Shown here in pieces: positions 9,698-18,157 of a DNA stretch of 64,000 nt. The DNA is taken from positions 124,001 to 188,000 of the forward strand of contig NZ_CANLNS010000008.1 in the NCBI RefSeq assembly GCF_947492715.1, given 5' to 3'. Both the position numbers and the translations under genes were made by a program. This stretch comes from an uncultured Psychroserpens sp. GTDB lineage: Bacteria > Bacteroidota > Bacteroidia > Flavobacteriales > Flavobacteriaceae. The notes under the pieces were generated by a model. The model was not told the origin of the DNA, did not search any database, and was given only the letters and a program-made list of their open reading frames with translations. The number at the start of each line of letters is the position of its first letter. Within the stretch, counting starts at the first letter, position 1.

Positions 9698-10522
9698 TTA
9701 CAAATCTCGCTTTTTTAATAATCTATACGATAAAAAGATAAATAAGGCAGTCCAAGCCATTACAATTGCGATCTCATGCCAATGTACGCCAAAGTCATAC
9801 AAGAACTCTTGACCGTTAGGTGCTTTTGAAATAGCAATTCTTTGAAACGGTTGATCGATGAGCTTGTACATTGATTTTAATGGGAAAAAGTTTTGAATTT
9901 TTTCAGCAAGATCAACATCTGCTCTCCACGTTATGAGTCCGAAAATAATCCACTCCAAAATATAGAGTACGAATAAAAATGCTAAGGCAAATGCCGAGCG
10001 TTTTACGAGCATTCCTAAGAATAGACATAAACTAAAGAATCCTACAAGTTTCAAGAAATAGGCGAATAGAAATTCGGTTTCTCTAAAAATAAGATGCGCC
10101 TCATTAATGCTCGAATAATAGAGACCTATACAAAGGCAAATTATGAATATTAAAATAGTAGCAACTGCCGAGAAAAATACAATCGTATAGAATTTAGACA
10201 GTATAAATTCCTTTTTACTCAAGCCATCGATGAGGTTCTGTTTGAGCGTTTTATTGCTATATTCATTACCAATCATACTTACGACGACGATGGCAAAAAA
10301 GAACTTAAATTGCGAGGCAAAAAACGTCGTGATATGCCATACTATAGGAAAGTTGAAAAGCCCATAATCTCCTAGTTCTAAGACGAAAAACCCAAAGAAG
10401 TTAATTTTAAGAGATGACAGAATAATTACAAAAAAGGGTAGAATGAATGATATAAAAATAAGAACCTTACTCGCTCTATTGAGGAGTAATTTTTGAAGTT
10501 CTAACTGTAATAATCTAAACAT
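9698..10522 (-). CDS. ABC-2 type transporter permease (274 aa)
   Basis: Inner-membrane permease. About six hydrophobic segments can be seen (residues about 20-40, 70-90, 115-135, 160-180, 185-205 and 250-268), with the loop NEYSNKTLKQNLIDGLSKKE typical of ABC-2 permeases. It lies 55 bp downstream of the ATP-binding gene on the same strand, so the two almost certainly form one exporter. The substrate is not evident; related Flavobacteriia pairs are annotated only as ABC transporters. ATG start at 10522. Confidence 0.85.
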   Translation of the reverse strand: MFRLLQLELQKLLLNRASKVLIFISFILPFFVIILSSLKINFFGFFVLELGDYGLFNFPIVWHITTFFASQFKFFFAIVVVSMIGNEYSNKTLKQNLIDGLSKKEFILSKFYTIVFFSAVATILIFIICLCIGLYYSSINEAHLIFRETEFLFAYFLKLVGFFSLCLFLGMLVKRSAFALAFLFVLYILEWIIFGLITWRADVDLAEKIQNFFPLKSMYKLIDQPFQRIAISKAPNGQEFLYDFGVHWHEIAIVMAWTALFIFLSYRLLKKRDL

Positions 10523-10577
10523 GGTGGTTGGTTTTTTATAAGATCTGAAATGATTTCAGACCGGTTTTGATTGATGA

Positions 10578-11474
10578 TTAATTGTTGTCTGTTAATTGCA
10601 AGAATTGTTCTTCCAAACTTTCTTTACGTTTAACAAGATGAGATAGGACAATGTTCTTTTCAAACATTAAGATATTGAATGTTTGTGCATCCATAGGTTC
10701 ATTTAAAAACGCCGTGATTAAGCCGTCTTCAACCTTTATATTTCCAAATGATTTGTGATTTTCAAGTAAGCCTATTAAATCATCGTGTTTTTCGGATTTA
10801 AGCTCAAAAAAGCCATGACTAGAAATCATCTCATCAACACGACCAGAATACAGCTTTTCTCCTTTTCTAAGTACAACAACATGAGAACATACCTTTTCAA
10901 CTTCATCCAGAAGGTGAGATGCTAAAAGTATAGTGGTTCCTGAGTTGGCAATATCTTTTATGATTTGACGTATTTGATGAATTCCTTGAGGATCTAGACC
11001 GTTTGTAGGTTCGTCAAGTATTAAAATTTCAGGATCATTAAGTAAAGCCGAAGCAATTGCTAAACGCTGTTTCATACCTAATGAATAGGTTTTGAACTTA
11101 TGATCTTTTCGGTCTAAAAGCCCTACGACTTCTAGTTTTTCGTGAATTTTACTTTGATCTACACCTTTTATTCTACAGACGAGCTTTAAATTTTGTTCGG
11201 CTGTCATGTAAGGATAAAAATTTGGTCGTTCTATAATAGCACCCACTTTTTTAAGCGCATCATGCGTTGTAACGTTGCCATCAAACCAGTGAAAGTCACC
11301 AGATGTTTCGTTGACCACATTTAAAACGATTCCAAGTGTTGTTGATTTACCACTTCCGTTTGGTCCTAAAATGCCATATACATTGCCCTTATTAATAGTA
11401 AACGACAAATCTTTAACAGCAGTGAGGTACCCAAATTTCTTGGTAAGATTGTTAATGGTTAAAATTGATTCCAA
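10578..11474 (-). CDS. ABC transporter ATP-binding protein (298 aa, TTG start)
   Basis: Cytoplasmic ATPase of the exporter encoded with the downstream permease. Walker A is GPNGSGKS at residues 37-44, the signature is YSLGMKQRLA near residue 130, Walker B is ILILDEPTNGLDP near 150, and the H-loop is LLASHLLDE near 185. The C-terminal 90 residues match the usual extension of ABC-2 ATPases. The only plausible start is TTG at 11474: no in-frame ATG lies upstream before the preceding stop, and the next Met is inside the domain. A 7-bp hairpin lies 17 nt upstream. Confidence 0.9.
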   Translation of the reverse strand: MESILTINNLTKKFGYLTAVKDLSFTINKGNVYGILGPNGSGKSTTLGIVLNVVNETSGDFHWFDGNVTTHDALKKVGAIIERPNFYPYMTAEQNLKLVCRIKGVDQSKIHEKLEVVGLLDRKDHKFKTYSLGMKQRLAIASALLNDPEILILDEPTNGLDPQGIHQIRQIIKDIANSGTTILLASHLLDEVEKVCSHVVVLRKGEKLYSGRVDEMISSHGFFELKSEKHDDLIGLLENHKSFGNIKVEDGLITAFLNEPMDAQTFNILMFEKNIVLSHLVKRKESLEEQFLQLTDNN

Positions 11475-11490
11475 AATTTGATTGATTTTT

Positions 11491-11511
11491 CTGTAGGGTT
11501 TTTGCCTACAG
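11491..11511 (-). promoter_or_regulatory. Hairpin in the leader of the ABC operon
   Basis: CTGTAGG (11491-11497) and CCTACAG (11505-11511) pair perfectly around a 7-nt loop. On the minus strand the hairpin is followed by AAAAATC rather than a T-run, so it is not a normal terminator. It sits 17 nt before the TTG start. A role in translation or mRNA stability is inference. Confidence 0.4.
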
Positions 11512-11587
11512 TGGTTGATTATTTAAGTAAGACGACTAGAAATTAGATTTGTTACAAAAAAGGTATTGACCACATTTTGTGATGAAC

Positions 11588-12166
11588 TTAATCTAGAAAT
11601 AATAGTTTCAATACGAATATCGTAATTATTAAGTTTACACCAAGTCTTACCCATTTTGTATGCTTTTTTGCAACGATAGCAACAATAGAAATTAGGGATA
11701 AGAATCCAGCGACAATAAGTAATTGAGCAAGTTCAATACCAACATTAAAGCCTAAGAGCGGTAAAACAATAGACTCATCGTCAAAAATTAATCTTTTAAT
11801 GTAATTGGAAAAACCAAGACCATGAATGAGTCCGAAAGCCAACAAAATAAGATAGGTTATTGTAAGCTGTGGTTTGGTGTTTTTGTCTTTTAAAATGACC
11901 CAAAAATTATGGATGCAACTTAGTAAAATAGTAATAGGAATAAGGGCTTCAATATGATCTGGATTTATAGAAACCATATCGAGGCCAGATAAAAATAGTG
12001 TAATGCAATGACCAATAGTGAATGCAGTTACAAGTCCTAAGATTTTTTTCCAATCTTTAAACGTATAGAGTAAGCAAAATGAGAGAATAAAATAAAAATG
12101 ATCTAAGCCTTCGGGATCTAAAATATGGTTAATGCCTTCCTTTAAATAAAACCAAAAATCACTCAT
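11588..12166 (-). CDS. HupE/UreJ family membrane protein (192 aa)
   Basis: A multi-pass membrane protein with six to seven hydrophobic segments. The family hallmarks visible are GxxHIxDPEGxDHFYF near residues 12-24, FTIGHCITLFLS near 50, and LIHGLGFSN near 115, whose His residues are thought to bind metal in HupE/UreJ proteins. Family members move or handle nickel/cobalt or act next to hydrogenase and urease genes. No such enzyme lies nearby, so the substrate here is unknown. It begins 12 bp after the pRiA4b-like gene. Confidence 0.8.
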   Translation of the reverse strand: MSDFWFYLKEGINHILDPEGLDHFYFILSFCLLYTFKDWKKILGLVTAFTIGHCITLFLSGLDMVSINPDHIEALIPITILLSCIHNFWVILKDKNTKPQLTITYLILLAFGLIHGLGFSNYIKRLIFDDESIVLPLLGFNVGIELAQLLIVAGFLSLISIVAIVAKKHTKWVRLGVNLIITIFVLKLLFLD

Positions 12167-12178
12167 TATTACTACAGA

Positions 12179-12703
12179 TTAATTCCAGTTTTCGTCAAAA
12201 TCTAAATTGTCATAATCACCAACATCAATATCATCATCAAGTCCGTCAAAATCATCATTTAAGTCATCGGCTTCGAATGATTTTTCTGGAGCGGCATCTG
12301 GAATTTGACCATGCACAAACATAAGGTTAGGGTAGTCGGTACCATCGGCTTCATCTACAATTTCAGCTAGTTCCACATAGAAAGTCCACATGCTTAAAAA
12401 ATCATATACATAAATGAGTTTAGTTTGCGCCTCATGAACAACTTCATTTAATGTTGTTTCGGCCATAACACGCACTGCGTTTGGTCCTTCACTGACATCA
12501 AACATAGAAATTTCTTCACCCTGTTCCCAGGTGTCATTACTAAGATAAAACGACGCCATTTCTAGTCCGTCAAAACCAAAAGACTGTGTTATCGTATTGT
12601 GTAAGTCTTCAAGCGAGTCTGTTTCTCGAATTTCGATATCTCTAAAAATATCGTCTTCGGTATCGTTATCAAGTATAACCCTAAATCTGTAAATCATTGT
12701 CAT
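12179..12703 (-). CDS. Plasmid pRiA4b ORF-3-like protein
   Basis: A cytoplasmic protein whose first 120 residues match the pRiA4b ORF-3 (IS1096 passenger, TnpR-like) fold: IYRFRVILDND, LEDLHNTITQSFGFDG and FLSMWTFYVEL. The last 40 residues are a strongly acidic Asp-rich tail. The family name is historical; this is a chromosomal gene common in Bacteroidota and its function is unknown. The frame can open at TTG 12706, ATG 12703 or ATG 12697. ATG 12703 or 12697 is preferred because a TATCTTTG box ends at 12715, only a few bases upstream. Confidence 0.75.
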   Translation of the reverse strand: MTMIYRFRVILDNDTEDDIFRDIEIRETDSLEDLHNTITQSFGFDGLEMASFYLSNDTWEQGEEISMFDVSEGPNAVRVMAETTLNEVVHEAQTKLIYVYDFLSMWTFYVELAEIVDEADGTDYPNLMFVHGQIPDAAPEKSFEADDLNDDFDGLDDDIDVGDYDNLDFDENWN

Positions 12704-12714
12704 CAATTATGCCG

Positions 12715-12722
12715 CAAAGATA
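12715..12722 (-). promoter_or_regulatory. -7 promoter box TATCTTTG
   Basis: A perfect match to the Bacteroidota TAnnTTTG -7 box on the minus strand, 11 nt before ATG 12703. No convincing -33 TTTG was seen at the right spacing. Confidence 0.5.
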
Positions 12723-12744
12723 CTACTAATGTACAAATAAAGTT

Positions 12745-13770
12745 TTAAGTTAACAGTGCTTTTTTATGGCGACTTTCAAGAAAAATATAAAACTGAATAC
12801 CAAACATTACAAGAGCAATTACAAGATGTAGTGGTTGCGATAAGAAAGGGAAATCGAAGTAGTACATGACCATACCAGTAACAATTTCGGCAATGATACA
12901 TAGCATTAATAATCTTGTTTTTCCATAGCCTAAATTATATTTTCTATGACGAAGATACAGCCAGCCGTTTAAAAGTAAAACAAGGACAGAAAAGCTACGA
13001 TGCACATAAAATTTCAAAGTGGGATTACTAAGCCATTCTGATTTTACGTAACCAATTGCTTTAACCTGTTCATCAATAAGTTGTCTTACTTGAGTTCCAA
13101 GAATAATCTGAACTAATGATAATAGGATAGCGGCTAGGATTACATTTCTAAATGTTACATCGAATTTTTGATCTTTGAATGTTAGTTTTGAAGCATAAAT
13201 TAAATACAATATAAAAGCAACAATGACCATTGCCATGACCATATGAATGGTGATTTTGTATGGTGCTAAATTAGAATCTACAACCGTTTTACCCAGCCAG
13301 GCTTGAAAGCCCATTCCAAAAACAGTGGCAACAGAAATAATAGTTAACCATTTATTTTTTCGCCATAACCAAAAAGATAAAAATGTAAATATGAGAATTG
13401 GAATGCCAGACAGCGCACCACACAATCTGTTTATATACTCTACCCAAGTGTGTGTTGGATTAAAAGTTGCATAATCATGCTTTGTATACGTTTCCCAATT
13501 ATTGAGGTTAATGGTTTCGGAAGATTTAAAATCTTTGGTAGCAACAAGTAATGCTTCGTCTTTGATAATAACGATGCCCTTTTTATAGGTTTGATTAGGT
13601 TTAAATTGCAATTGAGATACATCGGTAGGAGGTATGTAATATCCAAAACATTTTGGCCAATCAGGGCAGCCCATACCAGAGCCTGTCATACGAACAACAG
13701 CACCTGCAATGATAACGAGATAAACAAGAACTAATGCTATTTTGGCAAATCTTCTAAATGATTTTTGCAT
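12745..13770 (-). CDS. ctaA: Heme A synthase (COX15/CtaA family, 341 aa)
   Basis: Inner-membrane enzyme that oxidises the C8 methyl of heme O to a formyl group, giving heme A for aa3-type cytochrome oxidase. Visible hallmarks are VVRMTGSGMGCPDWPKCFG near residues 25-43, a long periplasmic loop, the heme-ligand motif HTWVEYINRLCG near 108, TIHMVMA near 175, VHRSFSVL near 250 and PLHLVIAL near 315. Eight membrane segments are expected and seen. It starts 2 bp after the acetyltransferase gene, so the two share an operon. No oxidase genes are in the window. Confidence 0.92.
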   Translation of the reverse strand: MQKSFRRFAKIALVLVYLVIIAGAVVRMTGSGMGCPDWPKCFGYYIPPTDVSQLQFKPNQTYKKGIVIIKDEALLVATKDFKSSETINLNNWETYTKHDYATFNPTHTWVEYINRLCGALSGIPILIFTFLSFWLWRKNKWLTIISVATVFGMGFQAWLGKTVVDSNLAPYKITIHMVMAMVIVAFILYLIYASKLTFKDQKFDVTFRNVILAAILLSLVQIILGTQVRQLIDEQVKAIGYVKSEWLSNPTLKFYVHRSFSVLVLLLNGWLYLRHRKYNLGYGKTRLLMLCIIAEIVTGMVMYYFDFPFLSQPLHLVIALVMFGIQFYIFLESRHKKALLT

Positions 13771-13772
13771 AA

Positions 13773-14222
13773 TTAAATTAATTTTTCAAAACACAAACTG
13801 TTATCCATATTTACATATTGACCATACTTTGGGATAATTGTGTATTTGTTTTTTTTATAAAATTGAACGGCCTCTTTTTGGCGAATACCCGTTTCTAAAA
13901 CACAAGATGAATAATTGAGTTCTTTAGCCCAATTTTCAAGGTGGTTTAAAATTTTTGTTGCAATGCCTTGGCCTCTTGTTTTTGGCATGGTATACATGCG
14001 TTTAATTTCAACACTAGAATCACCAAAACGTTTAAAGGCACCACAACCTACAGGTTGGTCGTTTAAATAGGCAACAACAACGTGCTCTAAAATAGTAATG
14101 CCATTAAACTGGTTATAAAACTCGTGCTCATCGCCATCTGTTATTTTTAGATAAGCATCTAATTTTTTAACCAGACCGCTAAAATCACTATTTTTTGAAT
14201 CTGTTCTTATGATTTTAATCAT
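13773..14222 (-). CDS. GNAT family N-acetyltransferase (149 aa)
   Basis: Predicted cytoplasmic acetyl-CoA-dependent acetyltransferase. The core is visible: VAYLNDQPVGCGAFK (strands 2-3) near residue 50, IKRMYTMPKTRGQGIATKIL near 73-92 with the acetyl-CoA pyrophosphate loop RGQGIA, and GIRQKEAVQFYKKNKY near 115-130. The length is normal for a one-domain GNAT. The substrate is unknown. It is directly upstream of ctaA. Confidence 0.85.
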   Translation of the reverse strand: MIKIIRTDSKNSDFSGLVKKLDAYLKITDGDEHEFYNQFNGITILEHVVVAYLNDQPVGCGAFKRFGDSSVEIKRMYTMPKTRGQGIATKILNHLENWAKELNYSSCVLETGIRQKEAVQFYKKNKYTIIPKYGQYVNMDNSLCFEKLI

Positions 14223-14292
14223 AATGGTGCATTTATATTGTCACTCCAAAGATGTACTTAGGTCATTAGATATCGTCAGGAGTGTTCTATTA

Positions 14293-14691
14293 TTAAGACT
14301 TGTTCTTTATTAATCTAATTGGTATTTGAAATTTATGCTGAAATAGTTCCCCATTTGTTCTATATGATACATTAAGATCATACGTGTTTTGACCTTTATA
14401 ATAGTCCTTGCGCGAAAGGATTTTTAAATACATATTACCATTATGACTACTCTTGTCAATGCTCACTCCAACACCAGTTATTGCCAATTTTGACGGGTTA
14501 ATATTTGTAAGTTTTAATGTGGCATAATTGGTAGATATGTCGTCTGTATTAATAAGGAGTTCATTATTAGGAATCAAAAGTTCTATACTTTGATCACCTT
14601 TTTTATAGGAAAATCTTGAGCTTTTGCAGGACATAACAGTTAAGAGTATAACCGTTATTAGAACATTTCTTATGTTTTGAGCTACACTCAT
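14293..14691 (-). CDS. Small lipoprotein of unknown function (132 aa)
   Basis: The N-terminus is a lipoprotein signal with lipobox TVMSC, Cys22 being the predicted lipidated residue. The rest is a basic, beta-rich domain of about 110 residues with no recognised catalytic motif. It starts in an ATGA overlap with the stop of the CCA-adding enzyme gene (14688-14691), so the two are translationally coupled. No family was recognised. Confidence 0.7.
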   Translation of the reverse strand: MSVAQNIRNVLITVILLTVMSCKSSRFSYKKGDQSIELLIPNNELLINTDDISTNYATLKLTNINPSKLAITGVGVSIDKSSHNGNMYLKILSRKDYYKGQNTYDLNVSYRTNGELFQHKFQIPIRLIKNKS

Positions 14692-16106
14692 ATATTCGCT
14701 TTTAAGCCAAGTTTTTCTCCTGCTTTGAGCATTAATTCAAATGCCGCATTATAGTCATTAGGAATCTCACCCTCTAGAATGGCCTCTTTAATAACTTCCT
14801 TAATTTGACCAATTTCTCGAGATGGTTTAAGATTAAAAGTCTTCATAATTTCTTCTCCTGAAATTGGAGGTTGAAAATTACGCACATGATCCCGTGCTTC
14901 TACCTCTTCAATTTTTTGGCGTACAATTTTGAAGTTATTATGATACTTATTAAACTTTTTAGGATTCTTTGTAGTAATGTCTGCTTCGCATAATGTCATT
15001 AAGTCTTCAACATAATCTCCAGCATCAAAAACTAAGCGCCTCACTGCAGAATCTGTAACAATATCTTGTGCAAGTACAATAGGACGTGAGCTCATAAACA
15101 CCATTTTTTGAACGAATTTCATTTTATCATTCAATGGCATTTTAAGTCGTTTAAACAAATGATATACCATCTTGGCGCCTTCAAATTCGTGCGCATGAAA
15201 CGTCCAACCTATTTTTTTACTAAATTTTTTTGTAGGTGCTTTGCCAATATCGTGAAGAAGAGCCGCCCAACGTAACCAGAGATTGTCTGTTGTTTTGGCA
15301 ATATTATCAACCACTTCTAATGTGTGATAAAAATTATCTTTATGTGTTTGTCCTTCAACTTCATCAATACCTTTTAATGCAGTTAGCTCGGGCATTATGC
15401 TTTTTAAGAGTCCTGTTTTTTCTAAATGCAAAAAGCCAATTGAAGGTTTATCACTTTCAAGAATTTTATTGAGTTCAACAACGATACGTTCTTTAGTAAT
15501 GATGTTAATACGATGATTATGTTCAGAAATGGCTTCTAAAGATTTCGCTTCTATTGTAAAATTAAGTTGCGTAGCAAATCTAATAGCTCGCATCATTCTT
15601 AGTGGATCATCACTATACGTAATTGCTGGATCTAAAGGTGTGCGAATGATTTTATCTTTAAGATCTTGAACACCATTAAAAGGATCAAGTAACTCCCCAA
15701 AATGTACTTCAGATAAATTTAAAGCCATAGCATTAATTGTAAAGTCGCGTCTGTTTTGATCGTCTTGAAGGGTTCCGTTCTCAACAATTGGGTTTCTACT
15801 ATTTTCGGTGTAAGATTCTTTACGAGCACCAACAAATTCGATATCCATACCTTCATAGACAAGCATTGCTGTGCCATAGGTTTTAAATACCTGAACTTTT
15901 GGTTGGTTTGGTAAATTTTTTGAAACTTGCTTAGCAAGGGCAATACCACTTCCTATAGCAACAACATCAATATCTTTATGCTTACCCCGATTTAACATGT
16001 AGTCACGAACGAAACCACCTATAACATAAGTGTCTAGGCCTAATTCTTTTGCAGATGTTGTGATAACCTCAAAAATGGGATGTTGTAATGCTTGCTTATA
16101 ATTCAT
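14688..16106 (-). CDS. CCA tRNA nucleotidyltransferase with HD domain (472 aa)
   Basis: Adds or repairs the 3' CCA end of tRNA without a template. The class II nucleotidyltransferase head shows YVIGGFVRDYML near residue 25, KDIDVVAIG near 43 with the metal-binding Asp pair, RRDFTINAMALN near 115 and DPLRMMRAIRFATQL near 165. An HD phosphohydrolase-like domain follows (WAALLHDIGKAPTKK near 275). I chose ATG 16106 (MNYKQALQHP) rather than a longer frame from 16154, because the longer form overlaps tsaC and its extra residues look non-conserved. Confidence 0.92.
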   Translation of the reverse strand: MNYKQALQHPIFEVITTSAKELGLDTYVIGGFVRDYMLNRGKHKDIDVVAIGSGIALAKQVSKNLPNQPKVQVFKTYGTAMLVYEGMDIEFVGARKESYTENSRNPIVENGTLQDDQNRRDFTINAMALNLSEVHFGELLDPFNGVQDLKDKIIRTPLDPAITYSDDPLRMMRAIRFATQLNFTIEAKSLEAISEHNHRINIITKERIVVELNKILESDKPSIGFLHLEKTGLLKSIMPELTALKGIDEVEGQTHKDNFYHTLEVVDNIAKTTDNLWLRWAALLHDIGKAPTKKFSKKIGWTFHAHEFEGAKMVYHLFKRLKMPLNDKMKFVQKMVFMSSRPIVLAQDIVTDSAVRRLVFDAGDYVEDLMTLCEADITTKNPKKFNKYHNNFKIVRQKIEEVEARDHVRNFQPPISGEEIMKTFNLKPSREIGQIKEVIKEAILEGEIPNDYNAAFELMLKAGEKLGLKANI

Positions 16107-16129
16107 TGTTACAATTGCACGAAACGTAC

Positions 16130-16702
16130 TTACTCTCGTATGATTTTTATACAACCATCACTATCCAATTTAATTATCGAGGATGGCACTGTGTCACTTT
16201 TTTCGTCTTGCAAATTTACGACATAGTCAACACCTTTTAAAATCTCTTCACTTATTTCTTTAAATGATGCTGGTGTTGGTTGACCGCTAATATTAGCCGA
16301 AGTTGATACGAGTGGTTTTTTTAATAATTTGATGAGTTGTTCACAAAACGAATGCTTTACAACTCTAATAGCGATTGTATTATCTGGTGCTATTAAATTT
16401 TCGGCAACTCCCGCAGGATTATCATAAATAATGGTAGTTGGTCTTACTGCCAAATCTAAAATATTGTATGCCAAAGAAGGCACATTGTCTATATGTTTTT
16501 CTAGCATTGAATAGTTGTTGACCAGACAAATTAATGCTTTCGAATCTGCACGTTGCTTTAGTTGGTATACTTTTTTTACGGCTTCAAAATTAGTAGCATC
16601 ACAACCAATACCCCAAACAGTATCTGTTGGGTAAAGAATAAGTTTTCCTTGCTTAAGAGCAGACAAGGCGTTTTCTATTTCAATAGTATTTATGGTCGCC
16701 AT
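16130..16702 (-). CDS. tsaC: L-threonylcarbamoyladenylate synthase (TsaC/Sua5/YrdC family, 190 aa)
   Basis: Makes threonylcarbamoyl-AMP from threonine, bicarbonate and ATP, the first step of t6A37 modification of ANN-decoding tRNAs. Diagnostic stretches are LILYPTDTVWGIGCDATN near residues 20-37, KQRADSKALICLV near 48 and the ligand-binding loop PLVSTSANISGQPTP near 132. The length fits the short TsaC form lacking the Sua5 C-terminal domain. It is followed on the same strand by the CCA-adding enzyme gene, so two tRNA-maturation genes are adjacent. Confidence 0.92.
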   Translation of the reverse strand: MATINTIEIENALSALKQGKLILYPTDTVWGIGCDATNFEAVKKVYQLKQRADSKALICLVNNYSMLEKHIDNVPSLAYNILDLAVRPTTIIYDNPAGVAENLIAPDNTIAIRVVKHSFCEQLIKLLKKPLVSTSANISGQPTPASFKEISEEILKGVDYVVNLQDEKSDTVPSSIIKLDSDGCIKIIRE

Positions 16703-16743
16703 ATGATATTTCAGAAAAGCAAATGTCGAGAATTTTTCTTAGT

Positions 16744-17472
16744 TTATTTGTTTTGTCGAGACCAACCTGTTCTTGTTTCTAATGAATTGATATAATACAA
16801 TTCCTCTTCATCTAAGTTATTAGAGTCAATGTACCAAGGCAAATGTCTTGCTTGAAAGGGTTTTTCAGTTCTAAGTGTTAAGGTTCTGTGATCTCTTTGC
16901 CCGAGTTTAGAAAACGGACGATATAGGGCAAAAGTAGTATCGATTGCTGCCATATAGACGTTCTCTTCAATGGCGTTTTCGAAAAATTTACTTTCCCATT
17001 CAATAACTTTTTCTTTATTATCGTAGTTGTCAGGTAAATCGTTGATTTTCAATGAAAAACCTACTTTGTGAGCCTTAGGATATTTTTTTAGCAACCCGTA
17101 GAAATGCTCTAAAAAATTGTCTGGGCATTCCTCAATTGGAACAACATCGGGATCTGTGTATACATAATACGATGTCACAAATTTTAACCACAAACCACTT
17201 TTCCAAAACGCTTTTGAACCAAAGTTTTTTTCAAGGTAATGTACTTCGTAAGGTGTGCTTTTATAGTATTCGAGGAGCGGCGGATAGGTTGACTTGTTAT
17301 CTAAAATATGGATGTTTGTGTACCCGCGCTTTTCTAAAGCCTCAATAAGTTTTAAGGTTGTTGTTAATCTGTTATAGTTGTTTATGAAAACAGGAATTTT
17401 TTTGAAATCACTTGGCGATTTACCAAATAATAATCTAAATAATTTTGCAAAAACATTCTTGAATTTCCTCAT
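16744..17472 (-). CDS. Glycosyltransferase, GT-A-like (242 aa)
   Basis: Probably transfers a sugar in surface-polysaccharide or LPS core assembly. It has IPVFINNYNRLTTTLKLI near residues 24-41 (nucleotide-sugar fold start), IHILDNKSTYPP near 53 and YVYTDPDVVPIEECP near 100, where DPD acts as the DxD metal motif. It is shorter than standard GT2 enzymes but appears complete. It starts 12 bp after the methyltransferase gene and lies at the downstream end of the glycan run. Confidence 0.8.
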   Translation of the reverse strand: MRKFKNVFAKLFRLLFGKSPSDFKKIPVFINNYNRLTTTLKLIEALEKRGYTNIHILDNKSTYPPLLEYYKSTPYEVHYLEKNFGSKAFWKSGLWLKFVTSYYVYTDPDVVPIEECPDNFLEHFYGLLKKYPKAHKVGFSLKINDLPDNYDNKEKVIEWESKFFENAIEENVYMAAIDTTFALYRPFSKLGQRDHRTLTLRTEKPFQARHLPWYIDSNNLDEEELYYINSLETRTGWSRQNK

Positions 17473-17484
17473 GATATAGGTCTG

Positions 17485-18132
17485 CTATTTCGCTTTTCTC
17501 GCCACAGTTGCATATTGCACAAAAAACATATCTGTCGCTGTAAATAATAAAGGGATGTTGTAAAGATAAGGTTTTATTGATCTTGTTTTATTAATGCCTT
17601 TGTGGGTTACGACTTCATAGCCTAAACGCTCATACATGTTCCTAATACTTTTTTTAGTAAACCAGCGTAAATGCGTTTTATCCATAACACCACTTCGTTC
17701 GTATTCCCAACTCTTATTAATGACTAACTTTTTTAGGGCACTGTGATACCTCATGTTTGGTATAGAACTTATGATAATACCATTTTCTGTTAACTTAGAT
17801 TGTATATTTTCTAATACCCATTCCGGATCAACAAGGTGCTCTAAAACATCATTACAATAAATGACATCAAAATGATTATCGGGTAAACTCTCGATGAAGT
17901 TCTCACATGGTCCAATAAAAACTTTGTCTAAGACTTTTTCGGCTTGTTTGCCGTGATCTTCCATATATTCAATGCCCCAAGTTTCCGTTTTATATTTTTC
18001 CTTAATAAGTGCCGCAAATGCACCTTCACCACAACCTACATCTAAAACAGTTTTGGCATTAGTAGGAAAAAACTCGAGCATTTCCTCTCTTGTGTTTTTA
18101 TAATATGTATTTGATTTGTTATTATAGTCCAT
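17485..18132 (-). CDS. Class I SAM-dependent methyltransferase (215 aa)
   Basis: The SAM-binding motif I is TVLDVGCGEGAFAALI near residues 28-43. Acidic loop II is TWGIEYMEDHG near 54, and motif IV is DVIYCNDVLEHLVDPEW near 90-106. The overall pattern matches UbiG-like enzymes found in glycan clusters. Its position between two glycosyltransferase genes suggests a sugar or lipid-linked glycan substrate, but that is inference. It has no membrane segment. Confidence 0.85.
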   Translation of the reverse strand: MDYNNKSNTYYKNTREEMLEFFPTNAKTVLDVGCGEGAFAALIKEKYKTETWGIEYMEDHGKQAEKVLDKVFIGPCENFIESLPDNHFDVIYCNDVLEHLVDPEWVLENIQSKLTENGIIISSIPNMRYHSALKKLVINKSWEYERSGVMDKTHLRWFTKKSIRNMYERLGYEVVTHKGINKTRSIKPYLYNIPLLFTATDMFFVQYATVARKAK

Positions 18133-18157
18133 TATATACTTTGTTGATGGTTATAGG

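Noticed and set aside
12179-12703. Possible mobile element, because the family name mentions IS1096 and a plasmid
   Set aside because: No transposase, terminal repeats or target duplications are near. The family is a common chromosomal one in this phylum.
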